Assembly: GCA_022782405.1 (NCBI GenBank) | Contig: JALFNK010000009.1 | Span: 1 to 64,000 of the forward strand | Reading direction: 5' to 3' | Source: Alistipes sp. | Lineage (GTDB): Bacteria > Bacteroidota > Bacteroidia > Bacteroidales > Rikenellaceae | Length of the DNA: 64,000 nucleotides | In this document: in pieces, positions 44,307-53,133 of the stretch | Position numbering within the stretch: position 1 is the first letter of the stretch | Layout: each line of letters begins with the position of its first letter | Notes under the pieces: model-generated | The model's input: only the letters and a program-made list of their open reading frames with translations | Told to the model about the DNA's origin: nothing | Databases searched by the model: none | Program-made: the position numbers and the translations under genes

Positions 44307-45692
44307 ATGACACTTATCAAATCCATTTCGGGCATCCGGGGTACGATCGGAGGCCCTGCGGGCGAAAATCTGACACCGCGCGACGTCGTGAAGTTCACTA
44401 CGGCCTATGTACGGCTCATTTCTGACCGGGTTGCGAACCGCAAACCCGTAATCGTGGTCGGCCGCGATGCCCGACTTTCGGGCGAGTTGGTCTCCGATCT
44501 GGTCGAGGGAACGCTGCTGGCTTCCGGTGCCGATGTCATCAATGTCGGACTCTGCACGACGCCCGGCACGGAGATGGCCGTCATCACGAAACATGCCGAC
44601 GGCGGCATCATCATCACCGCATCGCACAATCCGCGGCAGTGGAACGCCCTGAAACTGCTCAATGCCGACGGTGAGTTCCTCTCGGCAGCCGAAGGACAGC
44701 AGGTGCTGGCTCTCTCCGAGGAGGAGGAATTCGACTACCCTGCCATCGACGGCATCGGCCGCGTTCTCTTGCGTGAAGATTACAACGATGAGCATATCCG
44801 CCGTGTGCTGGCTCTTCCGATGGTCGATGTCGAGGCTGTGCGCCGGCGCCATTACAAGGTTGTCGTCGATGCCGTGAATTCGGTCGGCGGCGTGGTGATG
44901 CCCAAGCTGTTGCGCGAACTGGGCTGCGAGGTTGTGGAACTCAACTGCGAGCCTACGGGCGAGTTTGCCCACAATCCCGAGCCGCTGCCCGAGCATCTGC
45001 GCGGGATTTCCGAAACCGTCGTGCGTGAGAAGGCCGACCTGGGTGTCGTCGTCGATCCCGACGTGGATCGTCTGGCCTTCGTCTCGGAGGACGGCACGAT
45101 GTTCGGCGAGGAGTATACGCTCGTGTCTGTTGCCGACTACATTCTTTCGGAGCATCCGGGCAATACGGTCTCGAACCTCTCCTCGACGCGCGCCCTGCGT
45201 GATGTTACCGAGCGTCGCGGCGGTCATTACTACGCTTCGGCCGTTGGCGAGGTGAACGTTACCACGAAGATGAAGGAGGTCGGCGCTGTGATCGGCGGCG
45301 AGGGCAACGGCGGCGTAATCTATCCCGAGTTGCACTACGGTCGTGATGCGCTGGTCGGAACGGCGCTCTTCCTGACCTGGCTGACCAAGCGGGGCATGAC
45401 CCTGACGCAGCTGCGGGCCACCTATCCCGCCTACTATGCATCGAAGAACCGCATCGAGTTGACTCCCGAGATTGACGTGGATAAAGTTTTGCGTGAGGTA
45501 AAAACGCGGTATGCCAATGAGAACGTGAACGATATCGATGGCGTAAAGATCGACTTCGAGAACAATTGGGTACATCTGCGCAAGTCGAATACCGAGCCGA
45601 TCATCCGCGTTTATACCGAGGCCCGTTCGATGGAGGAAGCCGATGCGCTGGCTCAGCGGTTCATCGCCGAGATCCGGGAGATCTGCCACTGA
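44307..45692 (+). CDS. glmM: Phosphoglucosamine mutase
   Basis: The 461-residue alpha-D-phosphohexomutase interconverts glucosamine 6- and 1-phosphate for wall and lipopolysaccharide synthesis. The phosphoserine loop TASHNPRQW has S106; the metal loop is VVDPDVDRLAF; the sugar loop is GGEGNGG; the phosphate loop is KSNTEPIIRVYTEA. Related mutases (phosphomannomutase or phosphoglucomutase) share these motifs, so specificity is assigned from Bacteroidetes orthologues. An NlpE-like gene follows after 20 bases. Confidence 0.9.
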   Translation: MTLIKSISGIRGTIGGPAGENLTPRDVVKFTTAYVRLISDRVANRKPVIVVGRDARLSGELVSDLVEGTLLASGADVINVGLCTTPGTEMAVITKHADGGIIITASHNPRQWNALKLLNADGEFLSAAEGQQVLALSEEEEFDYPAIDGIGRVLLREDYNDEHIRRVLALPMVDVEAVRRRHYKVVVDAVNSVGGVVMPKLLRELGCEVVELNCEPTGEFAHNPEPLPEHLRGISETVVREKADLGVVVDPDVDRLAFVSEDGTMFGEEYTLVSVADYILSEHPGNTVSNLSSTRALRDVTERRGGHYYASAVGEVNVTTKMKEVGAVIGGEGNGGVIYPELHYGRDALVGTALFLTWLTKRGMTLTQLRATYPAYYASKNRIELTPEIDVDKVLREVKTRYANENVNDIDGVKIDFENNWVHLRKSNTEPIIRVYTEARSMEEADALAQRFIAEIREICH

Positions 45693-45712
45693 CCGACAAA
45701 TCCGATCATGCC

Positions 45713-46153
45713 ATGAAGCCCAGAACGTTGTTGATGCTGGCCGTAGCGATTGCGGCGTTTACCGCGTGCGGCAGCCGTGCCCCGCGTCAAACGTCCGGAG
45801 ACGAGGCTGCCGTCCGTCCCGACATGCATACGGCCGAGATCTCGCTCGATTATTACGGAACGTATGAAGGCACGCTTCCCGGAGCCGATTGCCCGGGGAT
45901 CGAGACGACGCTGACACTCGCACCCGAGGGTACCTATACGCTCTGTATGAAGTATCTCGAGCGCGATGTGATTTTCGATGATACGGGAACCTATACGGTG
46001 AAGGGGAATTTGCTGACCTTGACCCCTGCGGAAAAGGGGCAACCCTCCAGCTACAAGGTGGAGGAGAATCGGGTACGGATGCTCGACGGCGATGGACAGC
46101 CGATCGAAGGGCCGCTGGCCGATCATTATGTCTTACGGAAAACAACCGAATGA
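45713..46153 (+). CDS. NlpE-like N-terminal domain lipoprotein
   Basis: The 146-residue protein has a lipoprotein signal (AAFTAC, Cys at 19). The domain that follows resembles the N-terminal domain of NlpE/CutF: YYGTYEGTLPGADCPGIETTLTL, then GTYTLCMKYLER and YTVKGNLLTLTP. NlpE signals copper or surface stress to Cpx in Enterobacteria; no Cpx system is nearby. Two Cys residues in the fold could form a disulfide. The M20 gene starts one base after its stop. Confidence 0.8.
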   Translation: MKPRTLLMLAVAIAAFTACGSRAPRQTSGDEAAVRPDMHTAEISLDYYGTYEGTLPGADCPGIETTLTLAPEGTYTLCMKYLERDVIFDDTGTYTVKGNLLTLTPAEKGQPSSYKVEENRVRMLDGDGQPIEGPLADHYVLRKTTE

Positions 46154-46154
46154 T

Positions 46155-47522
46155 ATGGATAAGGTAAAGAGTTATATCGAAGCGAATAACGATCGCTTCA
46201 TCAATGAGTTGTTCGATCTGATCCGCATTCCGTCGATCAGTGCTGAAGCCGTTCATAAGCCGGATATGCAGCGGTGTGCCGAATGGCTGGCGGCTGCGTT
46301 GGTGAAGGCCGGGGCCGACCGGGCCGAGGTGATGCCTACGGAGGGCAATCCCGTTGTCTATGCCGAGAAGATCATCGATCCGAAGGCCCGCACGGTTCTC
46401 GTCTACGGCCATTACGATGTCATGCCGGTCGATCCGCGTGCCGAGTGGCGCACGGATCCCTTCGAGCCGGTCGTGCGCGACGGCCGTATCTGGGCCCGCG
46501 GCGCCGATGACGACAAGGGGCAGTTGTGGATGCACGCCAAGGCGTTCGAGGCGATGTGCGCCACGGGAACGCTTCCCTGCAACGTGAAGTTCATGCTCGA
46601 GGGCGAAGAAGAGATCGGTTCGGCGAGTCTCTACGAATTCTGCCGGCAGAACAAACGGCTGCTCAAGGCCGACATCATCCTCGTGTCGGATACCTCGATG
46701 CTCTCGATGCAGACCCCTTCGATCACCTGCGGACTGCGCGGACTGGCCTATATGGAGGTCGAGGTCGAGGGTCCGAACAAGGATCTGCATTCGGGACTTT
46801 TCGGCGGAGCCGTGGCCAATCCGGCCAATGTGCTGGCGCGGCTGGTGGCCGGTCTGATCGACGAAAACGGGCGCGTTGCGATTCCGGGGTTCTATGACGA
46901 TGTACGGGAACTGACACCCTCCGAGCGGCGGGCCTTCAACAAGGCACCCTTCTCGCTGGCGGCCTACAAGCGGTCGCTGGAGATCGGCGACGTCGAGGGC
47001 GAAGCGGGTTATACGACGCTCGAACGCACGGGCGTGCGCCCGTCGCTCGATGTGAACGGTATCTGGGGCGGCTATATCGGCGAAGGTACCAAGACCGTAA
47101 TTCCCTCGAAGGCCTCGGCGAAGATCTCGATGCGTCTGGTCCCTCATCAGGACTACCGCAAGATTGCGAAACTCTTCGAACGCCATTTCCGCCGGATCGC
47201 TCCCCGGAGCGTGAAGGTTACCGTACGGTCGCTGCACGGCGGCATGCCCTATGTCGCACCGACCGACATGCCGGCCTACAAGGCGGCAGAAAAGGCTGTC
47301 GAGGCAACTTTCGGATGCAAGCCCCTGCCCTTCTATTCGGGCGGTTCGATTCCGATCATCAGCGGCTTCGAGTCGATTCTGGGCATCAAGTCGCTGCTGC
47401 TGGGATTCGGCCTGGCCGAAGATGCAATCCATTCGCCCAACGAAAGTTTCGGCCTCGAACAGTTCCGCCGCGGCGTGGAGACGATCCCTTATTTCTACAA
47501 GTATTTCGCCGAAAGCAAGTAG
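46155..47522 (+). CDS. M20 family dipeptidase
   Basis: The 455-residue zinc peptidase has the M20 core: VYGHYDVMPVDP (first His and Asp), ARGADDDKGQLW (bridging Asp), EGEEEIGS (catalytic Glu pair), VSDTSML and the distal His near HSPNESFGLEQF. A dimerisation domain lies at about 190-310. Such enzymes cleave dipeptides or deacylate amino acids in the cytosol. The start at 46155 follows the NlpE-like stop by one base; a longer reading starting inside that gene is possible but lacks similarity. Confidence 0.92.
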   Translation: MDKVKSYIEANNDRFINELFDLIRIPSISAEAVHKPDMQRCAEWLAAALVKAGADRAEVMPTEGNPVVYAEKIIDPKARTVLVYGHYDVMPVDPRAEWRTDPFEPVVRDGRIWARGADDDKGQLWMHAKAFEAMCATGTLPCNVKFMLEGEEEIGSASLYEFCRQNKRLLKADIILVSDTSMLSMQTPSITCGLRGLAYMEVEVEGPNKDLHSGLFGGAVANPANVLARLVAGLIDENGRVAIPGFYDDVRELTPSERRAFNKAPFSLAAYKRSLEIGDVEGEAGYTTLERTGVRPSLDVNGIWGGYIGEGTKTVIPSKASAKISMRLVPHQDYRKIAKLFERHFRRIAPRSVKVTVRSLHGGMPYVAPTDMPAYKAAEKAVEATFGCKPLPFYSGGSIPIISGFESILGIKSLLLGFGLAEDAIHSPNESFGLEQFRRGVETIPYFYKYFAESK

Positions 47523-47526
47523 CGTC

Positions 47527-48309
47527 ATGTACGAAGCATACCGGGATTTCGCCGTCCGTCTGGCCCGGGAGGTGGGTGCTATCCATCTCTCCTGCTTCCG
47601 TGGTACGGATCTGGGAATCCGGACGAAATCCAATATTTCGGATCTCGTAACCCGCGCCGATCGCGAGAGTGAAGAGCATATCGTCCGTGCGGTTGCGGCC
47701 TGCTATCCGACTCATGCCGTCTTGGGCGAGGAGGGCGGCGACCGCGGTGCCGTGGGAGGCGATTACCGTTGGGTGGTCGATCCGTTGGACGGAACGACCA
47801 ATTTCAGCCAGGGCCTTCCGGTCTTTGCCGTGTCGATAGCCCTTCAATACCGGAACGAGACGATTGTCGGTGTGGTGTATGCCCCCTATCTCGGGGAACT
47901 TTTCACGGCGGTGAAAGGAGGCGGAGCCTGGCTTGCGGTCGGAGACGCTGCGCCGCAGCGGATTGCTGTCAGCCCGAAACGGGATCTTGCCACGGCGGTA
48001 GTTGCTACGGGATTTCCCTACGACAAGTGCGACAATCCCGACAACAATGCGGAGAACGTCGCCCGGATCCTGCCCCATGTGCGGGATTTGCGGCGCATGG
48101 GAGCCGCCGCCTACGATCTTTGCTGTGTGGCGGCCGGCATGCTGGACGGATTCTGGGAACTGGCCCTGCACGAGTGGGATGTCTGCGCGGGCGAACTGAT
48201 TGTCCGGGAGGCCGGCGGCGAGGTCGTTGCGTTGCGTGCGGACCGCGGAGTTTCGATCGTGGCGGGCAACGAAACACTTGTCCGCGAAATCGGCCGGTAT
48301 GTCCGTTGA
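47527..48309 (+). CDS. suhB: Inositol monophosphatase family protein
   Basis: The 260-residue enzyme has the metal motifs LGEEGGD, VVDPLDGTTNFSQGLPVFAVSIAL and the C-terminal HEWDVCAGELIVREAGG of the inositol monophosphatase superfamily. Typical substrates are inositol, histidinol or other sugar phosphates, so the exact substrate is uncertain. It starts 4 bases after the M20 stop and closes the glmM operon, ahead of a bidirectional terminator. Confidence 0.9.
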   Translation: MYEAYRDFAVRLAREVGAIHLSCFRGTDLGIRTKSNISDLVTRADRESEEHIVRAVAACYPTHAVLGEEGGDRGAVGGDYRWVVDPLDGTTNFSQGLPVFAVSIALQYRNETIVGVVYAPYLGELFTAVKGGGAWLAVGDAAPQRIAVSPKRDLATAVVATGFPYDKCDNPDNNAENVARILPHVRDLRRMGAAAYDLCCVAAGMLDGFWELALHEWDVCAGELIVREAGGEVVALRADRGVSIVAGNETLVREIGRYVR

Positions 48310-48330
48310 GCGGGCGCCGGAATCGGAATT

Positions 48331-48370
48331 GAAAAAATCCGCAACCTCTTTCGGGGTTGCGGATTTTTTC
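48331..48370. terminator. Bidirectional terminator
   Basis: GAAAAAATCCGCAACC pairs perfectly with GGTTGCGGATTTTTTC across an 8-base loop, between the convergent suhB and DUF2461 genes. Confidence 0.95.
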
Positions 48371-48390
48371 GTTGTGCGGAGGTGTTTCGC

Positions 48391-49071
48391 TCAACGCATC
48401 TCCTCATAGGCATACTCCACGGCGCGGTTCAACTGGGCGATGAAGGGCTGCGTGCGACGGAACTCTTCAAGGGCGTAGTCGAGCAGTGCGTCGGCTTCGA
48501 GCGACCGGTCGTCGATCGGCTTCTCGATGTAAAAGTCCTTCAGCTTCAGCAGCTCGGCATACTCGCTGTCGGCGGGAAATCCCGTGGGCACCCGTTTCAG
48601 CCGGTTCGTTGTGGCGAGGCTGAATCCGGGCGCTGCCGCAATCGCCTGCAACAGTTCGTCGCCATGATCCAGCACCTCCTCGCGGAGCGAGCGCAGCACG
48701 GCCGGTTCGGGGCAGTAGATGCCCGAGGCGAGCAGACTCCGACCGAGCAGGCTGTCGCCCGCCGGTTCGAGGTGCAGGTAGTAGCCGGCAAAACCCGATT
48801 TCTTGCCCCGCGGGGCCACAAAGGCGCCGATGTGGCTCTTGTAGGGCCTTTTGTCGGCCGAGAAGCGCGTGTCGCGGGCGATGCGGTAGGTGCAGTCCTG
48901 GACACGCAGTCCCCGGATCGTGGGATCGAAGTCGGCGATACCGGCAACCAGTCGTTCGGTGAAGGCGGCGAAGCGCGCCTTCACCTCAAGCCACTCCCCG
49001 CGGTGGGCGTCGAACCACTCGCGGTCGTTGTTGTCGTGAAGCCGGCGGAGAAAATCGAGAACCTCCTTCAT
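48391..49071 (-). CDS. DUF2461 family protein
   Basis: The 226-residue protein matches DUF2461 (TIGR02453): LDFLRRLHDNNDREWFDAHRGEW at the start, IARDTRFSADKRPYKSHIGAF in the middle and GYYLHLEPAGDSLLGRSL. The family is widespread with no known function; conserved Arg, Lys and Asn residues suggest an enzyme. It starts 4 bases after glyA ends and probably shares its transcript. Confidence 0.88.
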   Translation of the reverse strand: MKEVLDFLRRLHDNNDREWFDAHRGEWLEVKARFAAFTERLVAGIADFDPTIRGLRVQDCTYRIARDTRFSADKRPYKSHIGAFVAPRGKKSGFAGYYLHLEPAGDSLLGRSLLASGIYCPEPAVLRSLREEVLDHGDELLQAIAAAPGFSLATTNRLKRVPTGFPADSEYAELLKLKDFYIEKPIDDRSLEADALLDYALEEFRRTQPFIAQLNRAVEYAYEEMR

Positions 49072-49075
49072 GACA

Positions 49076-50356
49076 CTACCACGCGAAGAGCGGATAATCG
49101 GCCATCAGGGCATTCACGTCGCGGCGTACGGCGGCGATGTTCTCCTCGTTTTCGGGGTCGTTCAGCACGCGGTCGATCAGCCCGACGATGTAGTCCATTT
49201 TATCTTCCTTCAGGCCGCGGGTTGTGATGGCCGGCGTGCCGAAGCGCAGACCTGAGGTCTGGAACGGCGAGCGGCTGTCGAACGGCACCATGTTCTTGTT
49301 GGTCGTGATGTCGGCTGCCACGAGGCTCTTCTCGGCCTGCTTGCCCGTGAGTTCGGGGAACTTCGTGCGCAGATCGACGAGCATCAGGTGGTTGTCTGTG
49401 CCGCCCGAGACGATTTTGTAGCCGCGCTTGGTGAAGGCTTCGGCCATGGCGCGGGCGTTCTTCTGCACCTGCAGCTGGTATTCGCGGTAGCTCGGATCGA
49501 GCGCCTCTCCGAAGGCCACGGCCTTGGCGGCGATGACATGCTCGAGCGGTCCGCCCTGGATACCCGGGAAGACGGCCGAATTGAGAATCTGCGACATCAT
49601 CTTCACGGCACCCTTCGGCGTGGTAAGGCCCCATGGGTTCTCGAAGTCCTTGCCCATGAGGATGATGCCTCCGCGCGGACCGCGCAGGGTCTTGTGCGTT
49701 GTCGAGGTTACGATGTGGGCGTATTTTACCGGGTTCTCCAGCAGACCGGCGGCGATCAGGCCCGCCGTGTGGGCCATATCGACCAGCAGCAGCGCGCCGA
49801 CCTTGTCGGCAATTTCACGCATGCGTTTGTAGTCCCATTCGCGCGAATAGGCCGAGGCGCCGCCGACGATCAGCTTCGGACGGCATTCCAGTGCCAGCTG
49901 CTCCATGGCGTCGTAGTCGATGCGCCCGGTATTTTCGTCGAGCTTGTAGCCCACGGCCTTGAAGTATTTGCCCGACATGTTCACCGGCGAACCGTGCGAG
50001 AGGTGTCCGCCGTGCGAGAGGTCGAGACCCATGAAGGTGTCGCCCGGCTGCAGGCAGGCGAAGAAGACCGCCATGTTGGCCTGGGCGCCCGAGTGGGGCT
50101 GAACGTTGGCGTATTCGGCGCCGTAGAGGCGGCAGACGCGCTCTATGGCCAGCGACTCGACCTTATCGACGACCTCGCAGCCTCCGTAATAGCGGGCTGC
50201 GGGATATCCTTCGGCGTACTTGTTCGTGAGGACCGAGCCCATGGCCTCCATGACCTGCTGGCTGACGAAGTTCTCCGAGGCGATCAGTTCGATGCCGTGC
50301 GTCTGACGGCTGCGCTCGGCGGCGATCAGATCGAAAATCTGCGAATCTCTTTTCAT
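49076..50356 (-). CDS. glyA: Serine hydroxymethyltransferase
   Basis: The 426-residue PLP enzyme converts serine and tetrahydrofolate to glycine and methylenetetrahydrofolate. [21 protein letters not shown] opens the fold, YGGCEVVD and [10 protein letters not shown] bind substrate, and [12 protein letters not shown] carries the PLP Lys. The length matches family members. The upstream 172-base divergent region holds TATCTTTA on the minus strand at about 50390, one mismatch from TAnnTTTG. Confidence 0.96.
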   Translation of the reverse strand: MKRDSQIFDLIAAERSRQTHGIELIASENFVSQQVMEAMGSVLTNKYAEGYPAARYYGGCEVVDKVESLAIERVCRLYGAEYANVQPHSGAQANMAVFFACLQPGDTFMGLDLSHGGHLSHGSPVNMSGKYFKAVGYKLDENTGRIDYDAMEQLALECRPKLIVGGASAYSREWDYKRMREIADKVGALLLVDMAHTAGLIAAGLLENPVKYAHIVTSTTHKTLRGPRGGIILMGKDFENPWGLTTPKGAVKMMSQILNSAVFPGIQGGPLEHVIAAKAVAFGEALDPSYREYQLQVQKNARAMAEAFTKRGYKIVSGGTDNHLMLVDLRTKFPELTGKQAEKSLVAADITTNKNMVPFDSRSPFQTSGLRFGTPAITTRGLKEDKMDYIVGLIDRVLNDPENEENIAAVRRDVNALMADYPLFAW

Positions 50357-50453
50357 ATCGTAAGAATGTGGTGAATTTTCGTTTACGGAGTGTAAAGATA
50401 GGCAATATTCGGTGAAAAAAAACCGCCTGAAGGCCGATTCAAAATATTTTTCT

Positions 50454-50461
50454 TAACTTTG
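50454..50461 (+). promoter_or_regulatory. -7 box of fabG (TAACTTTG)
   Basis: This exact TAnnTTTG match is 67 bases upstream of the fabG ATG. No -33 TTG is seen. Confidence 0.5.
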
Positions 50462-50528
50462 TTCGTCTTTTGGACGAAAAACGGAAAAACGGAAAAATAG
50501 CAACATAACACTTAAAACATTCTGTATT

Positions 50529-51275
50529 ATGAAATTACTCGAAGGAAAGGTGGCTGTCGTAACGGGTGCTGCCCGCGGTATCGGCAAGGCCATCGCACTG
50601 CAGTTCGCTAAGGAGGGCGCCAATATCGCCTTCACCGACCTGGTGATTGACGAAAACGGCAAGGCCACCGAAGCCGAAATCGCGGCTCTCGGCGTCAAGG
50701 CCAAGGGATATGCCTCGAATGCGGCCAATTTCGAAGAGACCCACAAGGTCATCGAGGAGATCGTCAAGGAGTTCGGCCGCATCGACATCCTTGTGAACAA
50801 CGCCGGAATCACGAAGGATGGCCTGATGATGCGCATGTCGGAGGCCCAGTGGGATGCCGTGCTGACGGTAAACCTCAAGTCGGCCTTCAACTTCATTCAT
50901 GCCGTCGTGCCTGTCATGGCGCGTCAGAAGAGCGGCTCGATCATCAACATGTCGTCGGTGGTCGGTGTCAGCGGCAACGCCGGACAGTGCAACTACTCGG
51001 CATCGAAGGCCGGCATGATCGGTCTTGCGAAGTCGATCGCCAAGGAGATGGGACCCCGCGGTATCCGTGCCAACTGCATCGCCCCGGGATTCATCATCAC
51101 CGACATGACCAATCAGCTGTCGGACGAGGTGCGCGAAGCCTGGTGCAAGCAGATTCCGCTGCGTCGCGGCGGTACGCCCGAGGATGTGGCCAAGGTAGCT
51201 CTCTTCCTCGCCTCGGATCTCTCGTCGTATGTCAGCGGACAGGTGATCCACTGCTGCGGCGCGATGAACTGCTAA
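50529..51275 (+). CDS. fabG: 3-oxoacyl-ACP reductase
   Basis: The 248-residue short-chain dehydrogenase reduces 3-oxoacyl-ACP with NADPH in fatty acid synthesis. TGAARGIGKAIAL is the nucleotide motif, NNAGI follows, and the catalytic triad is in SSVVGVSGNAGQCNYSASK (Ser, Tyr, Lys). The end reads VIHCCGAM where most FabG have VDGGM. It stands alone with its own promoter and terminator. Confidence 0.92.
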   Translation: MKLLEGKVAVVTGAARGIGKAIALQFAKEGANIAFTDLVIDENGKATEAEIAALGVKAKGYASNAANFEETHKVIEEIVKEFGRIDILVNNAGITKDGLMMRMSEAQWDAVLTVNLKSAFNFIHAVVPVMARQKSGSIINMSSVVGVSGNAGQCNYSASKAGMIGLAKSIAKEMGPRGIRANCIAPGFIITDMTNQLSDEVREAWCKQIPLRRGGTPEDVAKVALFLASDLSSYVSGQVIHCCGAMNC

Positions 51276-51302
51276 TCGTTCAGAGCGGTTTCATCCGTAT
51301 CG

Positions 51303-51336
51303 GGCGTCCGCGGGAAACCCCGCGGACGCCTGCTTT
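51303..51336 (+). terminator. Intrinsic terminator after fabG
   Basis: GGCGTCCGCGGG (51303-51314) pairs with CCCGCGGACGCC (51319-51330), then TGCTTTTT. Confidence 0.9.
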
Positions 51337-51372
51337 TTCCCGGCAATGACACGCCGCTTGTCCGGTGAAGAA

Positions 51373-51403
51373 TTTGCGGAGACACGGCTTTTTTATATAT
51401 TTG
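51373..51403 (+). promoter_or_regulatory. Promoter of the PorQ-like gene, immediately at the ATG
   Basis: TTTG (51373-51376) and TATATTTG (51396-51403) are 19 bases apart, a good Bacteroidetes promoter. The ATG at 51409 is only 5 bases after the -7 box. Confidence 0.7.
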
Positions 51404-51408
51404 CCCCT

Positions 51409-52287
51409 ATGAAACGTCTGACGATACTTCTCGTGGCAGCCTGCGCCCTCCTTTCGGCCCGGGCTCAGGAGGCATTGCTGCCGATGCCCGACGCCAAGGT
51501 GCTCGGCATGGGCGGCGTGGCGATGACCACCCTGTCGGGATCGCATGCCATTTATGGAAATTCCGCCGTGGCGGCCTTTTCGATGATGCCTTCGCAGGTC
51601 TCCTCTTCCTATTACCGGCAGCATGGGGCCGACTATTACGCCGTATCGAGCTATGGCCGTTTCGATCTGTTCAACCTCGTGCAGATCGGCTGGCGGCAGT
51701 ATCTCCGCGAACGGGGGAACAACGATCTGGCGGTCGATCTGGGTTATTCGCGTCGGATCGATGACCGTTGGGCCGTGGGCATCGTCGGTCGTTATTCGCG
51801 GCTCAAGCGCCCCGGCGACCTTCGGGAAAATGCCCTGGCCGTGGATTTGAGTGCGGCGTATATGCTGCCCGTGGAGATCGGCAGTTTCTCGACCTTCCGC
51901 GCGGGCGCCAAGGTGGCGAATCTGGGCGGTTACTTCGGCCATACGGATTATCGCCTGCCGATGAGCCTGACGGCGGGCGCTGCTCTCGACACCTTCCTTA
52001 CGGATGCGCATGAGATCACCGTCGGGGCCGATCTGGGCTACTGTTTCACGCCGCGTGCGGTGCGCAGCCTGCTGCTCTCCGTGGGCGCGGAGTACAACCT
52101 CATGCAGCTCATGCAGATTCGGGCCGGATACCACTACGGCGAGGATCGCACGTTCTGCCCCAGTTATGCGTCGGTGGGTGCCGGCGTACGCTTTTTGCAC
52201 CTGCGGCTGGATTTCGCCTATCTGATCGCTCCGGAGCGCTCGTTGATGTACAACACCTACAGCATCAGTTTCGGATTCGATTTCTGA
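51409..52287 (+). CDS. PorV/PorQ-family outer membrane barrel protein
   Basis: The 292-residue protein has a signal peptide (about 1-20) and a predicted beta-barrel of the FadL/PorV/PorQ type: AKVLGMGGVAMTTLSGSHAIYGNSA resembles the N-terminal plug of PorV-like proteins, followed by regular strands and a terminal ISFGFDF. PorV and PorQ act in the type 9 secretion system, but no other T9SS gene is in the window, so the role is open. The promoter box almost touches the start codon. Confidence 0.78.
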   Translation: MKRLTILLVAACALLSARAQEALLPMPDAKVLGMGGVAMTTLSGSHAIYGNSAVAAFSMMPSQVSSSYYRQHGADYYAVSSYGRFDLFNLVQIGWRQYLRERGNNDLAVDLGYSRRIDDRWAVGIVGRYSRLKRPGDLRENALAVDLSAAYMLPVEIGSFSTFRAGAKVANLGGYFGHTDYRLPMSLTAGAALDTFLTDAHEITVGADLGYCFTPRAVRSLLLSVGAEYNLMQLMQIRAGYHYGEDRTFCPSYASVGAGVRFLHLRLDFAYLIAPERSLMYNTYSISFGFDF

Positions 52288-52320
52288 CGCATCGTACCGG
52301 GATGCTCCGATCCTGAAACA

Positions 52321-52360
52321 CGGAGGCCGCTACCTCTTGCAGGTGGCGGCCTCCGCTTTT
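52321..52360 (+). terminator. Intrinsic terminator after the barrel gene
   Basis: CGGAGGCCGC pairs with GCGGCCTCCG, with an inner ACCT / AGGT stem, followed by CTTTTT. It overlaps the 3' end of the phosphatase gene on the other strand. Confidence 0.8.
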
Positions 52361-52830
52361 TCCAACCGTTCGAGAATTCCCCCGCAGCCGTCTTCCAACA
52401 GGTCCAGTACCAGTTCGAAGCCTTCGTGTCCCTCGTAATAGGGATCTGGGACGTAGCTCCGGTCGGGATGGCGGTGGCAGAATTCCGTCATGCGGAAGAT
52501 CCGTTGTGCCGCCGCCCGCGATGGCGCCAGACGGTGCAGTGCCTCGTAATTCATGTCATCCATGGCGATGAGCATGTCAAAACGGTCAAAATCGGCTTCC
52601 CGAACCTGGCGGGCCCGGTGTGTCAGATCGTAGCCGCGTTGTGCGGCGGCATGCCGCATGCGCGGATCGGGCAGCGAACCGGCGTGTCCGCCGTAAGTGC
52701 CTGCGGAGTCGATCTCGATCTTTCGGGCGATTCCCTGCCGTGCGGCCATGGTGCGGAGAATGCCTTCGGCAGCCGGGGAGCGGCAGATGTTTCCCAGGCA
52801 GACGAACAGTATTTTCGTTTTGTCGTTCAT
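52330..52830 (-). CDS. Low molecular weight protein-tyrosine phosphatase
   Basis: The 166-residue enzyme has the P-loop VCLGNICRSPAAEG (C-x5-R) near residues 10-18 and the DPYYEG acid loop near 128. Such enzymes dephosphorylate tyrosine kinases that control capsule and exopolysaccharide synthesis, or act on other phosphoproteins. No tyrosine kinase is next to it. A TACCTTTG box lies 57 bases upstream of the ATG on the minus strand. Confidence 0.93.
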   Translation of the reverse strand: MNDKTKILFVCLGNICRSPAAEGILRTMAARQGIARKIEIDSAGTYGGHAGSLPDPRMRHAAAQRGYDLTHRARQVREADFDRFDMLIAMDDMNYEALHRLAPSRAAAQRIFRMTEFCHRHPDRSYVPDPYYEGHEGFELVLDLLEDGCGGILERLEKAEAATCKR

Positions 52831-52886
52831 AGGCTATTCGGCGTGCTTCGGCCGCGTTGTGCGGCGGCTGCGCCCGAAGTACGGGA

Positions 52887-52894
52887 CAAAGGTA
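52887..52894 (-). promoter_or_regulatory. -7 box of the phosphatase gene
   Basis: CAAAGGTA on the plus strand is TACCTTTG on the minus strand, an exact consensus match. Confidence 0.5.
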
Positions 52895-53082
52895 CGAAAT
52901 CTCTCCGAATCATTCGCCCGAAGAGCGGGAAAAGACCCGTATTACGGCGGAATAAACCTTTCGGACAGATGGATTCCATATTCGGCCAACGGGCCGAATC
53001 CGTCTCCTTTCCGGAGCATGAATGTGTACGTTCGGAACAAAGAAAAATAGGGACCGGATACCCTTAGTTCGGATTTTTATTA

Positions 53083-53090
53083 TACCTTTG
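53083..53090 (+). promoter_or_regulatory. -7 box of the envelope operon (TACCTTTG)
   Basis: This exact TAnnTTTG match is 43 bases upstream of the ATG at 53134. The sequence before it is AT-rich but lacks a clear -33 TTTG. Confidence 0.55.
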
Positions 53091-53133
53091 CACCGATTCG
53101 AATTCATTTACAGCCTACTATAGACAGGAAACC

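Larger units (their letters stand above)
52831..53133. other. 303-base divergent intergenic region with two promoters and a hairpin
   Basis: No gene is visible. It holds minus-strand TACCTTTG at 52887-52894 for the phosphatase and plus-strand TACCTTTG at 53083-53090 for the thioredoxin-fold gene. Between them is a perfect hairpin, ATTCGGCC-AACG-GGCCGAAT, at 52980-52999. Confidence 0.65.

Noticed and set aside
51409..52287. Type 9 secretion component as a firm call
   Set aside because: The barrel resembles PorV/PorQ only at family level and no other T9SS gene is in the window.
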